Below, in pieces: positions 1 through 7,840 of a stretch of 30,094 bases of DNA. Within the stretch, counting starts at the first letter, position 1, and every line of letters begins with the position of its first letter. The notes beneath the pieces are model-generated. The model was not told where the DNA came from, did no database searches, and was given only the letters and a program-made list of their open reading frames with translations. Source of the stretch: a virus. The stretch covers positions 1-30,094 of the IMG/VR virus record IMGVR_UViG_3300003876_000006; one strand, written 5' to 3'. The translations under genes were made by a program, and so were the position numbers.

Positions 1-12
1 TTTTTTTTTTGG

Positions 13-40
13 AAATGCAAGTATTTTGATGCATTTTTCT
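13..40 (+). terminator. Hairpin plus T-run, possible terminator for a convergent gene
   Basis: A perfect 7-bp stem, AAATGCA (13-19) with TGCATTT (30-36), encloses a 10-nt loop and is followed by TTCTTCT. Read rightward it looks like an intrinsic terminator and could stop transcripts entering from a gene left of the window. Read leftward, just after the stop codon of the 765-aa gene, the stem is followed by CC and then A residues, so it lacks the U-tract needed to terminate that operon. The ten T residues at 1-10 lie just outside the stem. Confidence 0.45.
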
Positions 41-41
41 T

Positions 42-2339
42 CTATTCTAGTTTTTCAAAAAAGTTTTCCTTCTCTACTAGTTCAACACCCTCTTGATATT
101 TGTACATAATAGAACGTGTTTTTTCAACGTTGAACCAACCTCTTGTAGTAAGGTATTTTGTATCATTTAGGAAGTCCAAAAGCGTTGTATTGTCAAACAC
201 CATTATTGAATCATGTCGGCGTACAAAACCATTGTTCCTACCGGTGTCTCTAATCAAGTCTCGAATCATGGATATTAGTTTCTTCTCGTGGTACGACACG
301 TGAGTAAAAAGATCCCCACGAAAACGGCTTTCAAAGAAATGGTCAATGATGTATTCGACAACCACGGGGTTGATACCAAAGCGTTCAAGTGAGCGTCTAC
401 GATTTTGCTTCTGCCTCTTTTTGGATGTACTGGCAGTTGGTCGGTAGAATACATCATTAAGTGCGACGTTAAGTGAAACCTTGTTTTCCTTGTTTTCTCC
501 ATATAAATTCTCTTTCAGCTCGAGGCCACAGAGTCCGTAAAGTATTCGTAGGAAGCAACTTTTAGCATCCACCTCTAAAGTGTTGACCCCGAAGTACTTT
601 GCTATTGTTTCTATTTCATCCACACCTATTTCTGTCAGGATATTATAATCACGATGGGCTACCCATTTAGGTGGAGCCGTGATGAAGTCTCTTGTGAAAA
701 GTAGCACCAAACGGCACAGCCTACGCTCCGCGCTGACTTTGAAGTTCTCACGATAATACCTAGAGGCTTTCTTACCATACTTGCGTATGGACCTTTCGTT
801 GTAAGTCTTGACTAGTAACCTCAACACTCTTTTGAACTCCTTTTGGTCATCAAGTATATTCAATGCTATCTGTTGACGTTTGGATAAGATGTACTCTTGA
901 TCATAGTTTTTACGTCTGATGAAGGTCTTGAGGTACTTTAGGTACTGATGTTGTAGAGGTTTAATAGTACTAGCACGAATTGTCTCCTCCGGGTTGAGTC
1001 TATAGCTGTCATCATATACACCGGTCTTTTTGATAGCGTCTTTATTGTCAAACAGATTTCTGATTTTGATAGCCTCCGACACGCGAGGTGTACAACGGTC
1101 CTGATTACCCTGACATGTTATCAGACTGATGTTCCTGTTCTTACAGAATTCATCAAAAGCAGAATCGTCAGGGAAGTAATCATACAAGTATCTCTCATGG
1201 TTCAAGTCTATAGCTGCTTGATTCTTCTTGAGGGCGAACTCGCCACGGTCATTTTCGGACCATGTGATGAATGGGTGATAGTGTTGGTACTTCTTTTTAA
1301 GTTTGTTCTCTGCAGAGATGGAATTACGCTTAATAAATTTGCCGACGGCACGGTCGATGTTTTTAAAAGGCATCGGCCTCTTGTATGATAGATCCTGACG
1401 ACAGTATTCTATGTAAGCAGCTCCTCGACGAGTTCTTGAGATAGCTTGGTATAAGTTTGAGAGATAGAATGTTTGATAGGACTGGGATCTATCTTCGAGA
1501 AAATACACGTGAGCTTCCTTGTAATCAATATCAAAACCTTCAAACCCACGAGCTGACACAATAGTCAAGGGAGCTTCTTCGTCATGTTCCACTTTGATGA
1601 GTTCGTAAAGGCTACGGGATAACGTCGTACCCATGATAAAACGAGCTCGTACCCTATTATCCTCATCTCGAAGTAGGTAGACATTACGCGAAGCATTGGT
1701 ACATACGACCACATTTTCACCATTCTCAAGGTCCTCACGAATCCTTTGGATAGTTTTACTTTGATCATATTCCATGATGATATCCACTCTGGGCACGAAG
1801 TCAGGAACTAGCCTGACATCTACCTCTGCATAGAGGTTGGGTGATGCTGTAACAGTAACGATAGAAGTTGTCCTGTGTGAGCAGATATCTTTAACCTGGT
1901 CGATGAAGTTGACGAGGTTATCACGGAATGAAGATTGTATTTGAGTAGAGTGGTATTCATCTAATAACACCTTATCAATATGTTTGTTGACAGCCTTGAG
2001 CTTACGTTCCATGAGGACAAATGAATCCGCTACGAAAAATAAGATATCAGCATCCTCAAAACCTTCCTTAGAGTCAGACTCTTGGTAGAAGAATTTGATT
2101 TTGTTGTTAGTCGGTAGATCCCCATTTTTGTAAGCAGTCTCCTTGGATATTACTACTGCCTTGTTTGGGGCGATTATGATGTTACGTTTACCCTTGCGAG
2201 GTTTGAGCGTGAGGAAGCTAGTAGAGAAACCATTACCACATAATGTTTTGTCTATATGCTTTACTTTACCCTTTTTGAATAAACTATCAATTAGAGAAGC
2301 CTCGAGATATTTGCCTGTATATGGGATTGTCTTACTCAC
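42..2339 (-). CDS. DExH (SF2) helicase fused to a polymerase-A-like domain
   Basis: This 765-aa protein begins with GTG. The first ~320 residues read as an SF2 helicase: a loose P-loop CGNGFSTS at 34-41, DEYH at 127-130, TASP at 164-167 (motif III position) and QAISRTRRG near 298-306 (motif VI). The C-terminal ~200 residues carry VDAKSCFLRILYG near 590-601 and RRHDSIMVF near 707-715, which resemble motif A and motif C (HDxI) of family-A DNA polymerases, with a basic RRRSLERFG between them as a possible motif B. Residues ~320-580 are basic and unassigned. The gene follows the VRR-NUC gene after 1 nt, at the end of the leftward operon. The helicase part is fairly secure; the polymerase reading is inference. 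A helicase-primase or replication initiator is the main alternative. Confidence 0.7.
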   Translation of the reverse strand: MSKTIPYTGKYLEASLIDSLFKKGKVKHIDKTLCGNGFSTSFLTLKPRKGKRNIIIAPNKAVVISKETAYKNGDLPTNNKIKFFYQESDSKEGFEDADILFFVADSFVLMERKLKAVNKHIDKVLLDEYHSTQIQSSFRDNLVNFIDQVKDICSHRTTSIVTVTASPNLYAEVDVRLVPDFVPRVDIIMEYDQSKTIQRIREDLENGENVVVCTNASRNVYLLRDEDNRVRARFIMGTTLSRSLYELIKVEHDEEAPLTIVSARGFEGFDIDYKEAHVYFLEDRSQSYQTFYLSNLYQAISRTRRGAAYIEYCRQDLSYKRPMPFKNIDRAVGKFIKRNSISAENKLKKKYQHYHPFITWSENDRGEFALKKNQAAIDLNHERYLYDYFPDDSAFDEFCKNRNISLITCQGNQDRCTPRVSEAIKIRNLFDNKDAIKKTGVYDDSYRLNPEETIRASTIKPLQHQYLKYLKTFIRRKNYDQEYILSKRQQIALNILDDQKEFKRVLRLLVKTYNERSIRKYGKKASRYYRENFKVSAERRLCRLVLLFTRDFITAPPKWVAHRDYNILTEIGVDEIETIAKYFGVNTLEVDAKSCFLRILYGLCGLELKENLYGENKENKVSLNVALNDVFYRPTASTSKKRQKQNRRRSLERFGINPVVVEYIIDHFFESRFRGDLFTHVSYHEKKLISMIRDLIRDTGRNNGFVRRHDSIMVFDNTTLLDFLNDTKYLTTRGWFNVEKTRSIMYKYQEGVELVEKENFFEKLE

Positions 2340-2340
2340 C

Positions 2341-2601
2341 TTAAATACCTTTTTTCCATTCTTTAAAAGGTATTTGGTTCACGTAGACCTCAAAGCCGGC
2401 ATTGGAGAGTTCCTTCATTCGATAGAGCTGCAACATCTTAACAGTATCGTTTTTCTCCTTTGACTCTATGAATATGCATCGACCATCTTTGAGGGCCATT
2501 AGATCGGGGATGCCATTTTTATTGGTTGAGATCAAGTTCACTACAATGTAGCCTTGACTCTCATATCGATTGATTAGTTCAGTTTGTTTTTTTGATGCCA
2601 T
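2341..2601 (-). CDS. VRR-NUC domain nuclease
   Basis: An 86-aa single-domain protein of the VRR-NUC branch of the PD-(D/E)XK nucleases. The core is visible: GIPDLMAL with Asp33, then IFIESKEK with Glu46 and Lys48, then KMLQLYRMKEL containing Gln58, the usual order GxPD...ExK...Q. The length is normal for free-standing phage versions. Family members cut branched or flap DNA and occur in phage replication blocks. It sits 1 nt before the helicase-polymerase gene, so the two are probably co-translated. The fold is well supported; the exact DNA substrate is not known. Confidence 0.87.
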   Translation of the reverse strand: MASKKQTELINRYESQGYIVVNLISTNKNGIPDLMALKDGRCIFIESKEKNDTVKMLQLYRMKELSNAGFEVYVNQIPFKEWKKGI

Positions 2602-2615
2602 ACAGTTTCCACACT

Positions 2616-2807
2616 TTATTTAATTTTAAAATCTCTTCCTCTATCTATAATCTGAAATCTTTGCTCTACTATTGTAGCTCCAAAGTCTACTATTAATTTC
2701 TTGTTTGTAGTACCCACTACTTCTCCCGTATAAGTCTCAAGGCCCATTAAGCCCATATCTGAAACACTTATACTGTCTCCTATTTTTATTTCCTTATTAA
2801 TTCCCAT
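2616..2807 (-). CDS. Small conserved-looking protein, unknown function
   Basis: A 63-aa product starting MGINKEIKIGD. A longer reading begins at a TTG at 2825, inside the previous gene, but the ATG at 2807 is preferred: GGAG lies about 10 nt upstream and the start falls 5 nt after the stop of the PP-loop gene. The sequence alternates beta-prone stretches (KIGDSISV, ETYTGEVVGTTNKKLIVDF, RFQIIDRG) in a pattern resembling a small SH3/KOW-like barrel with an opening IGDSISV and a GEVVG turn. No catalytic residues are evident. The barrel reading is inference; its place in the operon suggests a DNA-metabolism accessory. Confidence 0.6.
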   Translation of the reverse strand: MGINKEIKIGDSISVSDMGLMGLETYTGEVVGTTNKKLIVDFGATIVEQRFQIIDRGRDFKIK

Positions 2808-2812
2808 AATTA

Positions 2813-3817
2813 TTAGTCTCCACAAGAGGAGTAAATTTCACAACTTTCAGTTTCATAAACCTGACTATCATCCACTATTTGTTTTGAAAAGTCTTTGGAC
2901 TCCTCTAATATATCTTGAGCACTTCTACCTTTTCTAAAGAAGGTGTACTTCCTATCCTTCAAATTGGGGATAGGTTTGTTATTCTTTTCTAAAAACCTTA
3001 ACCTATCAGGAGTGATATAACTACCATACTTATCTTCCATCTTGATAGGGAAGTCAAATATTTCGGGAGATTCCTTAGCAAGTTGCCATAGCTTTGGATC
3101 GTGCTTTTTAAAACACCATTTACAATTACCTTGATACCCCTTTAAATTTAGCCTGAAAGGTTGTAGTGACCAAAAGCCATTTACCTTTGATTTCGTCATA
3201 GGCTTTATAGATATACACGGATAAAAAATGCGATTCTCATCTTTACTTACACTCATCCTATCAATCTCGTCTACCCTAATACCTACGGCAATACTGTAGG
3301 ATCCTCGAGGCCAACCTTTACTGATCAAGTAATTTTGCATAGGCCTTAACTTCATACCGCGAGTGCAACTAGCATTTGCAACATTAGGTAAACCATAACG
3401 CGCAATAAAACTCTCATACACAATACCCTTTCTATCGGCTGATTCAAAATCAACCACTTTGAATCTAACGCCTAACCTACTTCCAAACCATTTTGTACTA
3501 AGTATGTTATCTAAAAAGTCTATAACGTTGTAAATAATGCCTCCGATCTTAAATCTAAATAATGCTTCGATCCAAACTGTACTAAAGTTAAAATATTCAT
3601 CACACAGCTTTACAAATTCTAAAGTCTCTTCATTCTCTTGACCAGTATTAGCAAATGTCACAATAACATGAACTTTTTTACCCGTCTTAGGATCAACTCC
3701 AACATGGACCTCTAAGGAAACATCCCAATAAGTCTTATAGTAAACATTGAGTAGATAGTAGGTCATCCAAGCTGATGTCTCTCCTCCCGAAAATGATATA
3801 TGGATTTTATCTATCAT
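2813..3817 (-). CDS. PP-loop ATPase, PAPS-reductase-like protein
   Basis: A 334-aa protein with the N-terminal PP-loop SFSGGETSA (residues 8-16), followed by VTFANTGQENEETLEF, the hallmark sequence order of the PAPS reductase/adenylyl-sulphate family. Two cysteine clusters follow, NASCTRGMK and GNCKWCFKK, which could hold a metal or take part in thiol chemistry. The family includes true sulphate-assimilation enzymes, but many phage copies stand apart from any sulphur pathway and may modify nucleic acids in the way DndC does. Here it overlaps the helicase gene by 4 nt (ATGA) and no other sulphur gene is present, so a nucleic-acid role is plausible but unproven. Confidence 0.82.
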   Translation of the reverse strand: MIDKIHISFSGGETSAWMTYYLLNVYYKTYWDVSLEVHVGVDPKTGKKVHVIVTFANTGQENEETLEFVKLCDEYFNFSTVWIEALFRFKIGGIIYNVIDFLDNILSTKWFGSRLGVRFKVVDFESADRKGIVYESFIARYGLPNVANASCTRGMKLRPMQNYLISKGWPRGSYSIAVGIRVDEIDRMSVSKDENRIFYPCISIKPMTKSKVNGFWSLQPFRLNLKGYQGNCKWCFKKHDPKLWQLAKESPEIFDFPIKMEDKYGSYITPDRLRFLEKNNKPIPNLKDRKYTFFRKGRSAQDILEESKDFSKQIVDDSQVYETESCEIYSSCGD

Positions 3818-5157
3818 TTCTTAATCTTAAAATCTTTTCTAAAAGCTCCTATGGTGTAGCTCTTTTTTGACTCCACCATTTCATATACCCTGTCCTCAAT
3901 ACCTTTGGCAGCGAATATCCAATACAGCTTATTCTCCTGACGTTCCTTAGTAGTAAGTCGGTCCTTGAACTGGAAGTAAGTCAAGGCAGAGAAGTCAATG
4001 TTATAAGCTACAAGACAGTCAGCCGTGTATAGAGTAATTCCCTCACGACCTGAAACGAATTGTAGAGCAATGGTGTCACTATCACCAGTATTAAAACGCT
4101 CTACATCTTGAGTAAGGTTTGGGAATGTTTCTTTTAGAGTCTCAAGCTCTTGCTTGAATTTATAGTAAATAGCAATACGCTTACCTTTGAAATGCTTTTT
4201 GATAAACTTAGCCTTACTGTAGTCAAATGTGAAGGATCTACCACTTTCAAATTTAACTGTACCCGAGTACATTTGGTGAAGCTTCTGTTGCAACTTAACT
4301 GCTGTATCTCCTAAAATATCCTCGGTTTCACTTTCTATGATTCTATCTTTGATGAGTTGTCGAGTTAACTCATAAGTTAAGTCGTCCATACGAACGTATA
4401 AAACTTCTTCTTCAACTTTGGATTTGAATCCTGCCTCTTCTTGAGTTAATCTTAAAAAGTACGGGTCTATGATATTTCGTAGATCCTCTAACCTTTCCTC
4501 ATTCCACTTTTTGAGGTAGGCCATAATATAGTCCTCCACTTCTTTTGGATATTCCATTTCGCGAACTTGGTCCAAAACTTTTTCTGTATTCGCACTCCAA
4601 TCTGCAGCCTTGAACCCAGTCTTATTGACAAATGATTTTAGGAATTTGTTACGTTTGAAAAAAGCGTAGAAGTTGGCAGTCTTAAAAGGACTGTGTTTAG
4701 ACACGTAGAACTGATGATATATTTGCATATAACTTTCAGGATGAGGTGTACCCGATAAGAATATCATAGGTAAGTGACCAAATCGTTTCTTGAAGTCTAT
4801 AGTTTTTTTATTGGCCCTTGGAAATGTACCAAATCTGTGATGCTCATCGTGAATAATAAGATCAAAGTCGTCATCTTCTACTTTGTGAAGAGACTCGTCA
4901 TTGATTATAGTAACTGGGAAGTCAAACCCATAATCCCTATAATCACCTTCTATAGAAGGGATGGCCTTTAGTTTAGTACTAAACAGTACTTTTTTAGCAC
5001 CGTATCGACGTGCAATTTCTAATGATACAGACGTTTTTCTAGTTCTTACCTCCATGCAAAGGTAAAGAATGTGCAGCTCTTGAAGTATCTCCAATCCCTG
5101 CAAAGCAGCATCGAGTTGGTACGCCTCAAGTGTGTACTTAGGTTTCAGTTTCCCCAT
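3814..5157 (-). CDS. SNF2-like SF2 helicase/ATPase
   Basis: A 447-aa helicase, first gene of the leftward operon. Visible are a Q-motif-like LEAYQLDAA (10-18), a P-loop region MEVRTRKTS (35-43), DEHH at 104-107, FLSGTP (133-138) as motif III, and in the second RecA domain IAIYYKF, QFVSGREGITL and QFKDRLTTKER as motifs IV-VI. The P-loop is unusual: the glycine normally before the Lys (GKT) is Arg (RKT). The length fits compact phage SNF2/RAD54-type proteins without accessory domains. It ends in a 4-nt overlap with the PP-loop gene. Probable role: remodelling or unwinding DNA during replication or recombination. The ATG lies about 40 nt from a strong promoter. Confidence 0.85.
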   Translation of the reverse strand: MGKLKPKYTLEAYQLDAALQGLEILQELHILYLCMEVRTRKTSVSLEIARRYGAKKVLFSTKLKAIPSIEGDYRDYGFDFPVTIINDESLHKVEDDDFDLIIHDEHHRFGTFPRANKKTIDFKKRFGHLPMIFLSGTPHPESYMQIYHQFYVSKHSPFKTANFYAFFKRNKFLKSFVNKTGFKAADWSANTEKVLDQVREMEYPKEVEDYIMAYLKKWNEERLEDLRNIIDPYFLRLTQEEAGFKSKVEEEVLYVRMDDLTYELTRQLIKDRIIESETEDILGDTAVKLQQKLHQMYSGTVKFESGRSFTFDYSKAKFIKKHFKGKRIAIYYKFKQELETLKETFPNLTQDVERFNTGDSDTIALQFVSGREGITLYTADCLVAYNIDFSALTYFQFKDRLTTKERQENKLYWIFAAKGIEDRVYEMVESKKSYTIGAFRKDFKIKK

Positions 5158-5191
5158 AAATATTTTGAATCATCTCACGCCTCACCCAAGA

Positions 5192-5210
5192 CGCAGATTT
5201 CAAATCTACG
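5192..5210. promoter_or_regulatory. Palindromic operator-like site
   Basis: The 19-nt sequence CGCAGATTTCAAATCTACG is an inverted repeat around a central C, with 8 of 9 arm positions paired. It covers the -7 box of the leftward promoter, so a bound protein would be expected to block it. A second half-site, CAAATC at 5222-5227, lies 21 bp from the copy at 5201-5206, about two helical turns, and runs up to the -33 element. No binding protein can be named from the sequence. Confidence 0.5.
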
Positions 5211-5230
5211 AATTATTTTTACAAATCCAA
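5201..5230 (-). promoter_or_regulatory. Bacteroidetes-type promoter of the leftward operon
   Basis: On the minus strand the sequence reads TTG (5230-5228), a 19-nt spacer, then TAGATTTG (5208-5201). This matches the Bacteroidetes housekeeping consensus TTG-N19ish-TAnnTTTG exactly. The transcript would start near 5195, giving a leader of about 38 nt before the helicase ATG at 5157. It is the best-formed promoter in the window. Confidence 0.72.
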
Positions 5231-5245
5231 TTAGAAAATTTTTCG

Positions 5246-5253
5246 TATGTTTG
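5246..5253 (+). promoter_or_regulatory. -7 box (TATGTTTG) of the rightward early promoter
   Basis: TATGTTTG fits TAnnTTTG and lies about 20 nt before the chosen ATG (5274) of the recombinase gene. No TTG occurs at the usual -33 distance, so it may be weak or need an activator. A small palindrome, GAAAATTTTTC (5234-5244), abuts it on the upstream side. The position of the box argues against the ATG at 5247, which lies inside it. Confidence 0.45.
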
Positions 5254-5273
5254 GAGTCGGAAACTGTAAAATT

Positions 5274-6008
5274 ATGGAGAATACTACCTACGTGGAATAC
5301 TTTCGTATATCCACAAATTCGGAGAGGCAAACATTATCATTTGGATTTCAACGTGAATCAATAGATCATTTCATAGAATTGTATGGAGGAAAGATTGTTG
5401 GATCCTTCACGGAAGAGATTAGTGGAACTACACTCAACAGAGAAATGTTTGAGAAAGCTGTAGATCTAGCAGCAAGTACTGGAAGCGTTTTATTGGTCCA
5501 CAAATTATCTAGGCTCTCAAGGACCGGCCTTTCTACGATACACTATCTCGAGCAAAAAGGAGTGAACTATATTGAAGCCGTTTCACCAAACGATTCGCCA
5601 TTTGTAAAAGGTATAAAACTACTACAAGCCAAGGAAGAGAATAGGGAGCGTAAGGATAATATTAAACGTGGATTGAGTCAAATCAAAAGGAATATTAAGG
5701 ATAAAGGATTTCACATTTCTAAAAGCGGACGACGTATAAAAAAACTTGGAACTCCTGAAAACTTGACAGACACAGCTCGGGAGAATTCAATAGCATCTCG
5801 AAGAAAGAAAGCTCTCGAAAATAAGAACAACGTCAGAGCCAAGGCAATGATAGAATTACTAGTTGTACAAGACATGACCTTGAGAGAGATGGCCGAATAT
5901 CTAAATGAGAAAGGATTTCAGACCTCAACAGGAAAGGACTTCATGGCCATGTCAGTATCAAATTTAATATCTTTATACGGAATTGAAAAAAATCAAATAT
6001 CAGCTTAA
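5274..6008 (+). CDS. Small serine recombinase (resolvase/invertase family)
   Basis: A 244-aa protein from the ATG at 5274; the earlier ATG at 5247 falls within the promoter box. The N-terminal catalytic domain shows YFRIST with nucleophile Ser13, EEISGTTLNR, and HKLSRLSRTG with Arg80 and Arg83 in the positions of the family's KLDRLxR motif, although Asp is replaced by Ser. Basic helices follow (residues ~115-190), and the C-terminus ends in a helix-turn-helix of the resolvase type (MTLREMAEYLNEKGFQTSTG). The size matches resolvases and invertases rather than large integrases. It begins the rightward arm next to the operator region, so it could resolve genome multimers, invert a segment or act as a regulator. 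No obvious invertible segment is seen in the window. Confidence 0.83.
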   Translation: MENTTYVEYFRISTNSERQTLSFGFQRESIDHFIELYGGKIVGSFTEEISGTTLNREMFEKAVDLAASTGSVLLVHKLSRLSRTGLSTIHYLEQKGVNYIEAVSPNDSPFVKGIKLLQAKEENRERKDNIKRGLSQIKRNIKDKGFHISKSGRRIKKLGTPENLTDTARENSIASRRKKALENKNNVRAKAMIELLVVQDMTLREMAEYLNEKGFQTSTGKDFMAMSVSNLISLYGIEKNQISA

Positions 6009-6010
6009 CT

Positions 6011-6856
6011 ATGAAATATTTTTTAGACACCGAATTTTTAGAAGGGATCCAAAAACGTGGACTCTTCAATATTAAGAAACCAAAGCCTACAATAGATTTG
6101 ATTAGTATAGGAATTGTCTGTGAGGATGGCAGAGAATACTACGCCATCTCAAAAGGTTTTAATTTGAAAGAGGCTTGGAATAGGCACGACTTAAAAATAA
6201 ACAAACATTATCCCATGGGCCCTAAATACGTAAAGGATTTTTGGATTAGGCAAAACGTACTCTACCCTATATTCAAGGAACTCTATAATAAATCAAGGGA
6301 GGACAAAGACTTTCTTAGAGATAGATTCTTCACTTATGGCCAAGGATTTAAGTATTCAACTTTAAAAGTGCTCATAGACTGGTATGGCATACCTAATAGT
6401 CAAATAGCATCAGAGATCATTAAGTTTACTAATGACGATGTTCCTGTAAAAACTATCGGAACAACAACTGTACAACTTTCAGAAGAATCCCAGTTAGACC
6501 TTAAAAGAGGTTACACTACACCTGAATTTTATGGTTATTATGCTGATTATGACTGGGTAGTTTTTTGTTGGTTATTTGGTAAAATGATGGATTTACCAAA
6601 AGGTTTTCCGATGTACTGTAGAGACTTAAAACAAATGTTAGATCTCAAGTGGGCCTTAGATGATGAGATGGTAGAATATTTAAAAGCAATACAGGAAACT
6701 AATCAACAATGGCCAACGTCAGAAAATATAGAGGATATTTTTAAAGTAGAGGATATTAAAAAACACCCTGACTACCCTAAACAGGATAATGAACACAATG
6801 CCTTGGAGGATGCTAAATGGAATCTTAGATTATATAATTTCTTAAACGGATTGTAA
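6011..6856 (+). CDS. DEDDh 3'-5' exoribonuclease, Rv2179c-like
   Basis: A 281-aa protein with the exonuclease fold of the DnaQ/RNase T superfamily. It has FLDTEF with Asp6 and Glu8 at the N-terminus, the strand DLISIGIVCEDGREYYAIS, YADYDWVVF with Asp181, and HNALEDAKWN with His262 and Asp267 (HxxxxD). This residue set is that of the Rv2179c-like exoribonucleases common in phages. The long insert at residues ~90-165 is larger than the minimal fold. It starts 2 nt after the recombinase stop, so it is operonic with it. Probable role: RNA or oligonucleotide degradation during infection. A proofreading role for a separate polymerase is the alternative. Confidence 0.8.
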   Translation: MKYFLDTEFLEGIQKRGLFNIKKPKPTIDLISIGIVCEDGREYYAISKGFNLKEAWNRHDLKINKHYPMGPKYVKDFWIRQNVLYPIFKELYNKSREDKDFLRDRFFTYGQGFKYSTLKVLIDWYGIPNSQIASEIIKFTNDDVPVKTIGTTTVQLSEESQLDLKRGYTTPEFYGYYADYDWVVFCWLFGKMMDLPKGFPMYCRDLKQMLDLKWALDDEMVEYLKAIQETNQQWPTSENIEDIFKVEDIKKHPDYPKQDNEHNALEDAKWNLRLYNFLNGL

Positions 6857-6857
6857 C

Positions 6858-7157
6858 ATGAGTACATTAATCGCAACTAAAGAAGGGTTCCTCAAAATGT
6901 TAGGGGAGCAAATTGATGACAATGCAATAGTAGCATTTACACAAGACATACACGGGCAACTTGGAATAACAGATAAAGGAAGAGTGAAGTCTGTACCTTT
7001 TGGATTTAGTTCCGAAGTATTCAAACGTAAGGAAACTGTGGGAGATATTATGAAAAGGGATGTGATGGCCATAGGTATTATTATCATGCCACCTGAACAT
7101 GCCTCGGAAGTAGCTAAAGAACTATATAAGACAAAAGGACCAGAGGACAATGGCTAA
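6858..7157 (+). CDS. Hypothetical protein (99 aa)
   Basis: No family is recognised. The product is a soluble, mixed alpha/beta protein with a hydrophobic strand AIGIIIMPPEHASEV followed by a helix near the C-terminus. It starts 1 nt after the exoribonuclease stop and overlaps the next gene by 8 nt, so it is translated within the same unit. A reverse-strand open frame over the same bases lacks an upstream signal and is not favoured. Confidence 0.6.
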   Translation: MSTLIATKEGFLKMLGEQIDDNAIVAFTQDIHGQLGITDKGRVKSVPFGFSSEVFKRKETVGDIMKRDVMAIGIIIMPPEHASEVAKELYKTKGPEDNG

Positions 7158-7539
7158 GAAATACTTATACACCAACTCTGTAGCAGTACCATTGTACAGA
7201 GGATATATCATTATCATCTTTACAAATAGTAAAAAGAAGTTGAAGAAGTATGCACCTGAAATGCATCTTAGAGAGCTATATGCATATAGTTGCAGGATAG
7301 AACGAGACGGAGCCCTTGGACATGCGATGGTTCTGAATTTCGATAGTAAAGTCAGAAAGATGAACCCCGGATGTGTGGCACATGAAATAGTCCATTGTGT
7401 AAATTCTATATTAGACTATGCAGGAGTGTTACCCTCTTTTGAGAATGATGAACCAACTGCCTATTTGACAGATTGGGTGACTGACCAGGTGTATAAGTTT
7501 ATGGATGATTGCGACTTGAAAACTAGTTTTAATGGATAA
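7150..7539 (+). CDS. HExxH metallopeptidase-like phage protein
   Basis: A 129-aa protein with a zincin-type motif AHEIVHCVN (HEIVH, residues 78-82) and a possible third ligand at Glu101 within NDEPTAYLTDWV, about 19 residues downstream. Small proteins of this layout (HExxH, then a D/E-AYL-W helix) are common in phages of Bacteroidetes and have no proven substrate. The N-terminal half supplies beta strands (YRGYIIIIFTN). It overlaps its neighbours on both sides by 8 nt, indicating translational coupling. Zinc binding is well supported; peptidase activity is inference. Confidence 0.65.
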   Translation: MAKKYLYTNSVAVPLYRGYIIIIFTNSKKKLKKYAPEMHLRELYAYSCRIERDGALGHAMVLNFDSKVRKMNPGCVAHEIVHCVNSILDYAGVLPSFENDEPTAYLTDWVTDQVYKFMDDCDLKTSFNG

Positions 7540-7840
7540 AGAATATAAAGTATTCCCGGAAATAGAGGTCAATCAAAAGGGGCACATTACAGAATTGTCG
7601 ACCTTAATACCAATTAAGAGGAATGGAGTTTTTTATGAGGTGATTATGAAAGATATTTCAACAGGAGCCTCTTATGAGAATAGGTTTAAGTTATTAGCGT
7701 ATTGTCACATATTATTTTGGGAAGTTTCAAAAATTCACAATACTCCAAGCGAAAATCAAGGTTATGAAGAAGTCAAGGTTCCTGACTATATAAAACAAAG
7801 AATAATAGATGACCCTATTTTAGGAATCCACAGAATATGA
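7532..7840 (+). CDS. Hypothetical protein (102 aa)
   Basis: Not recognised. The sequence is beta-rich in its first half, with a helix around YCHILFWEVSKIH and a charged C-terminus. It overlaps the HExxH gene by 8 nt upstream and the next gene by 4 nt (ATGA) downstream, so it is part of a tightly packed accessory operon. No signal peptide or membrane segment is visible. Confidence 0.6.
   Translation: MDKEYKVFPEIEVNQKGHITELSTLIPIKRNGVFYEVIMKDISTGASYENRFKLLAYCHILFWEVSKIHNTPSENQGYEEVKVPDYIKQRIIDDPILGIHRI

Noticed and set aside
5071-5364. A 97-codon plus-strand frame crossing the divergent promoter region.
   Set aside because: It overlaps the helicase gene, the operator and the recombinase start in a wrong frame, and its composition does not look like protein.
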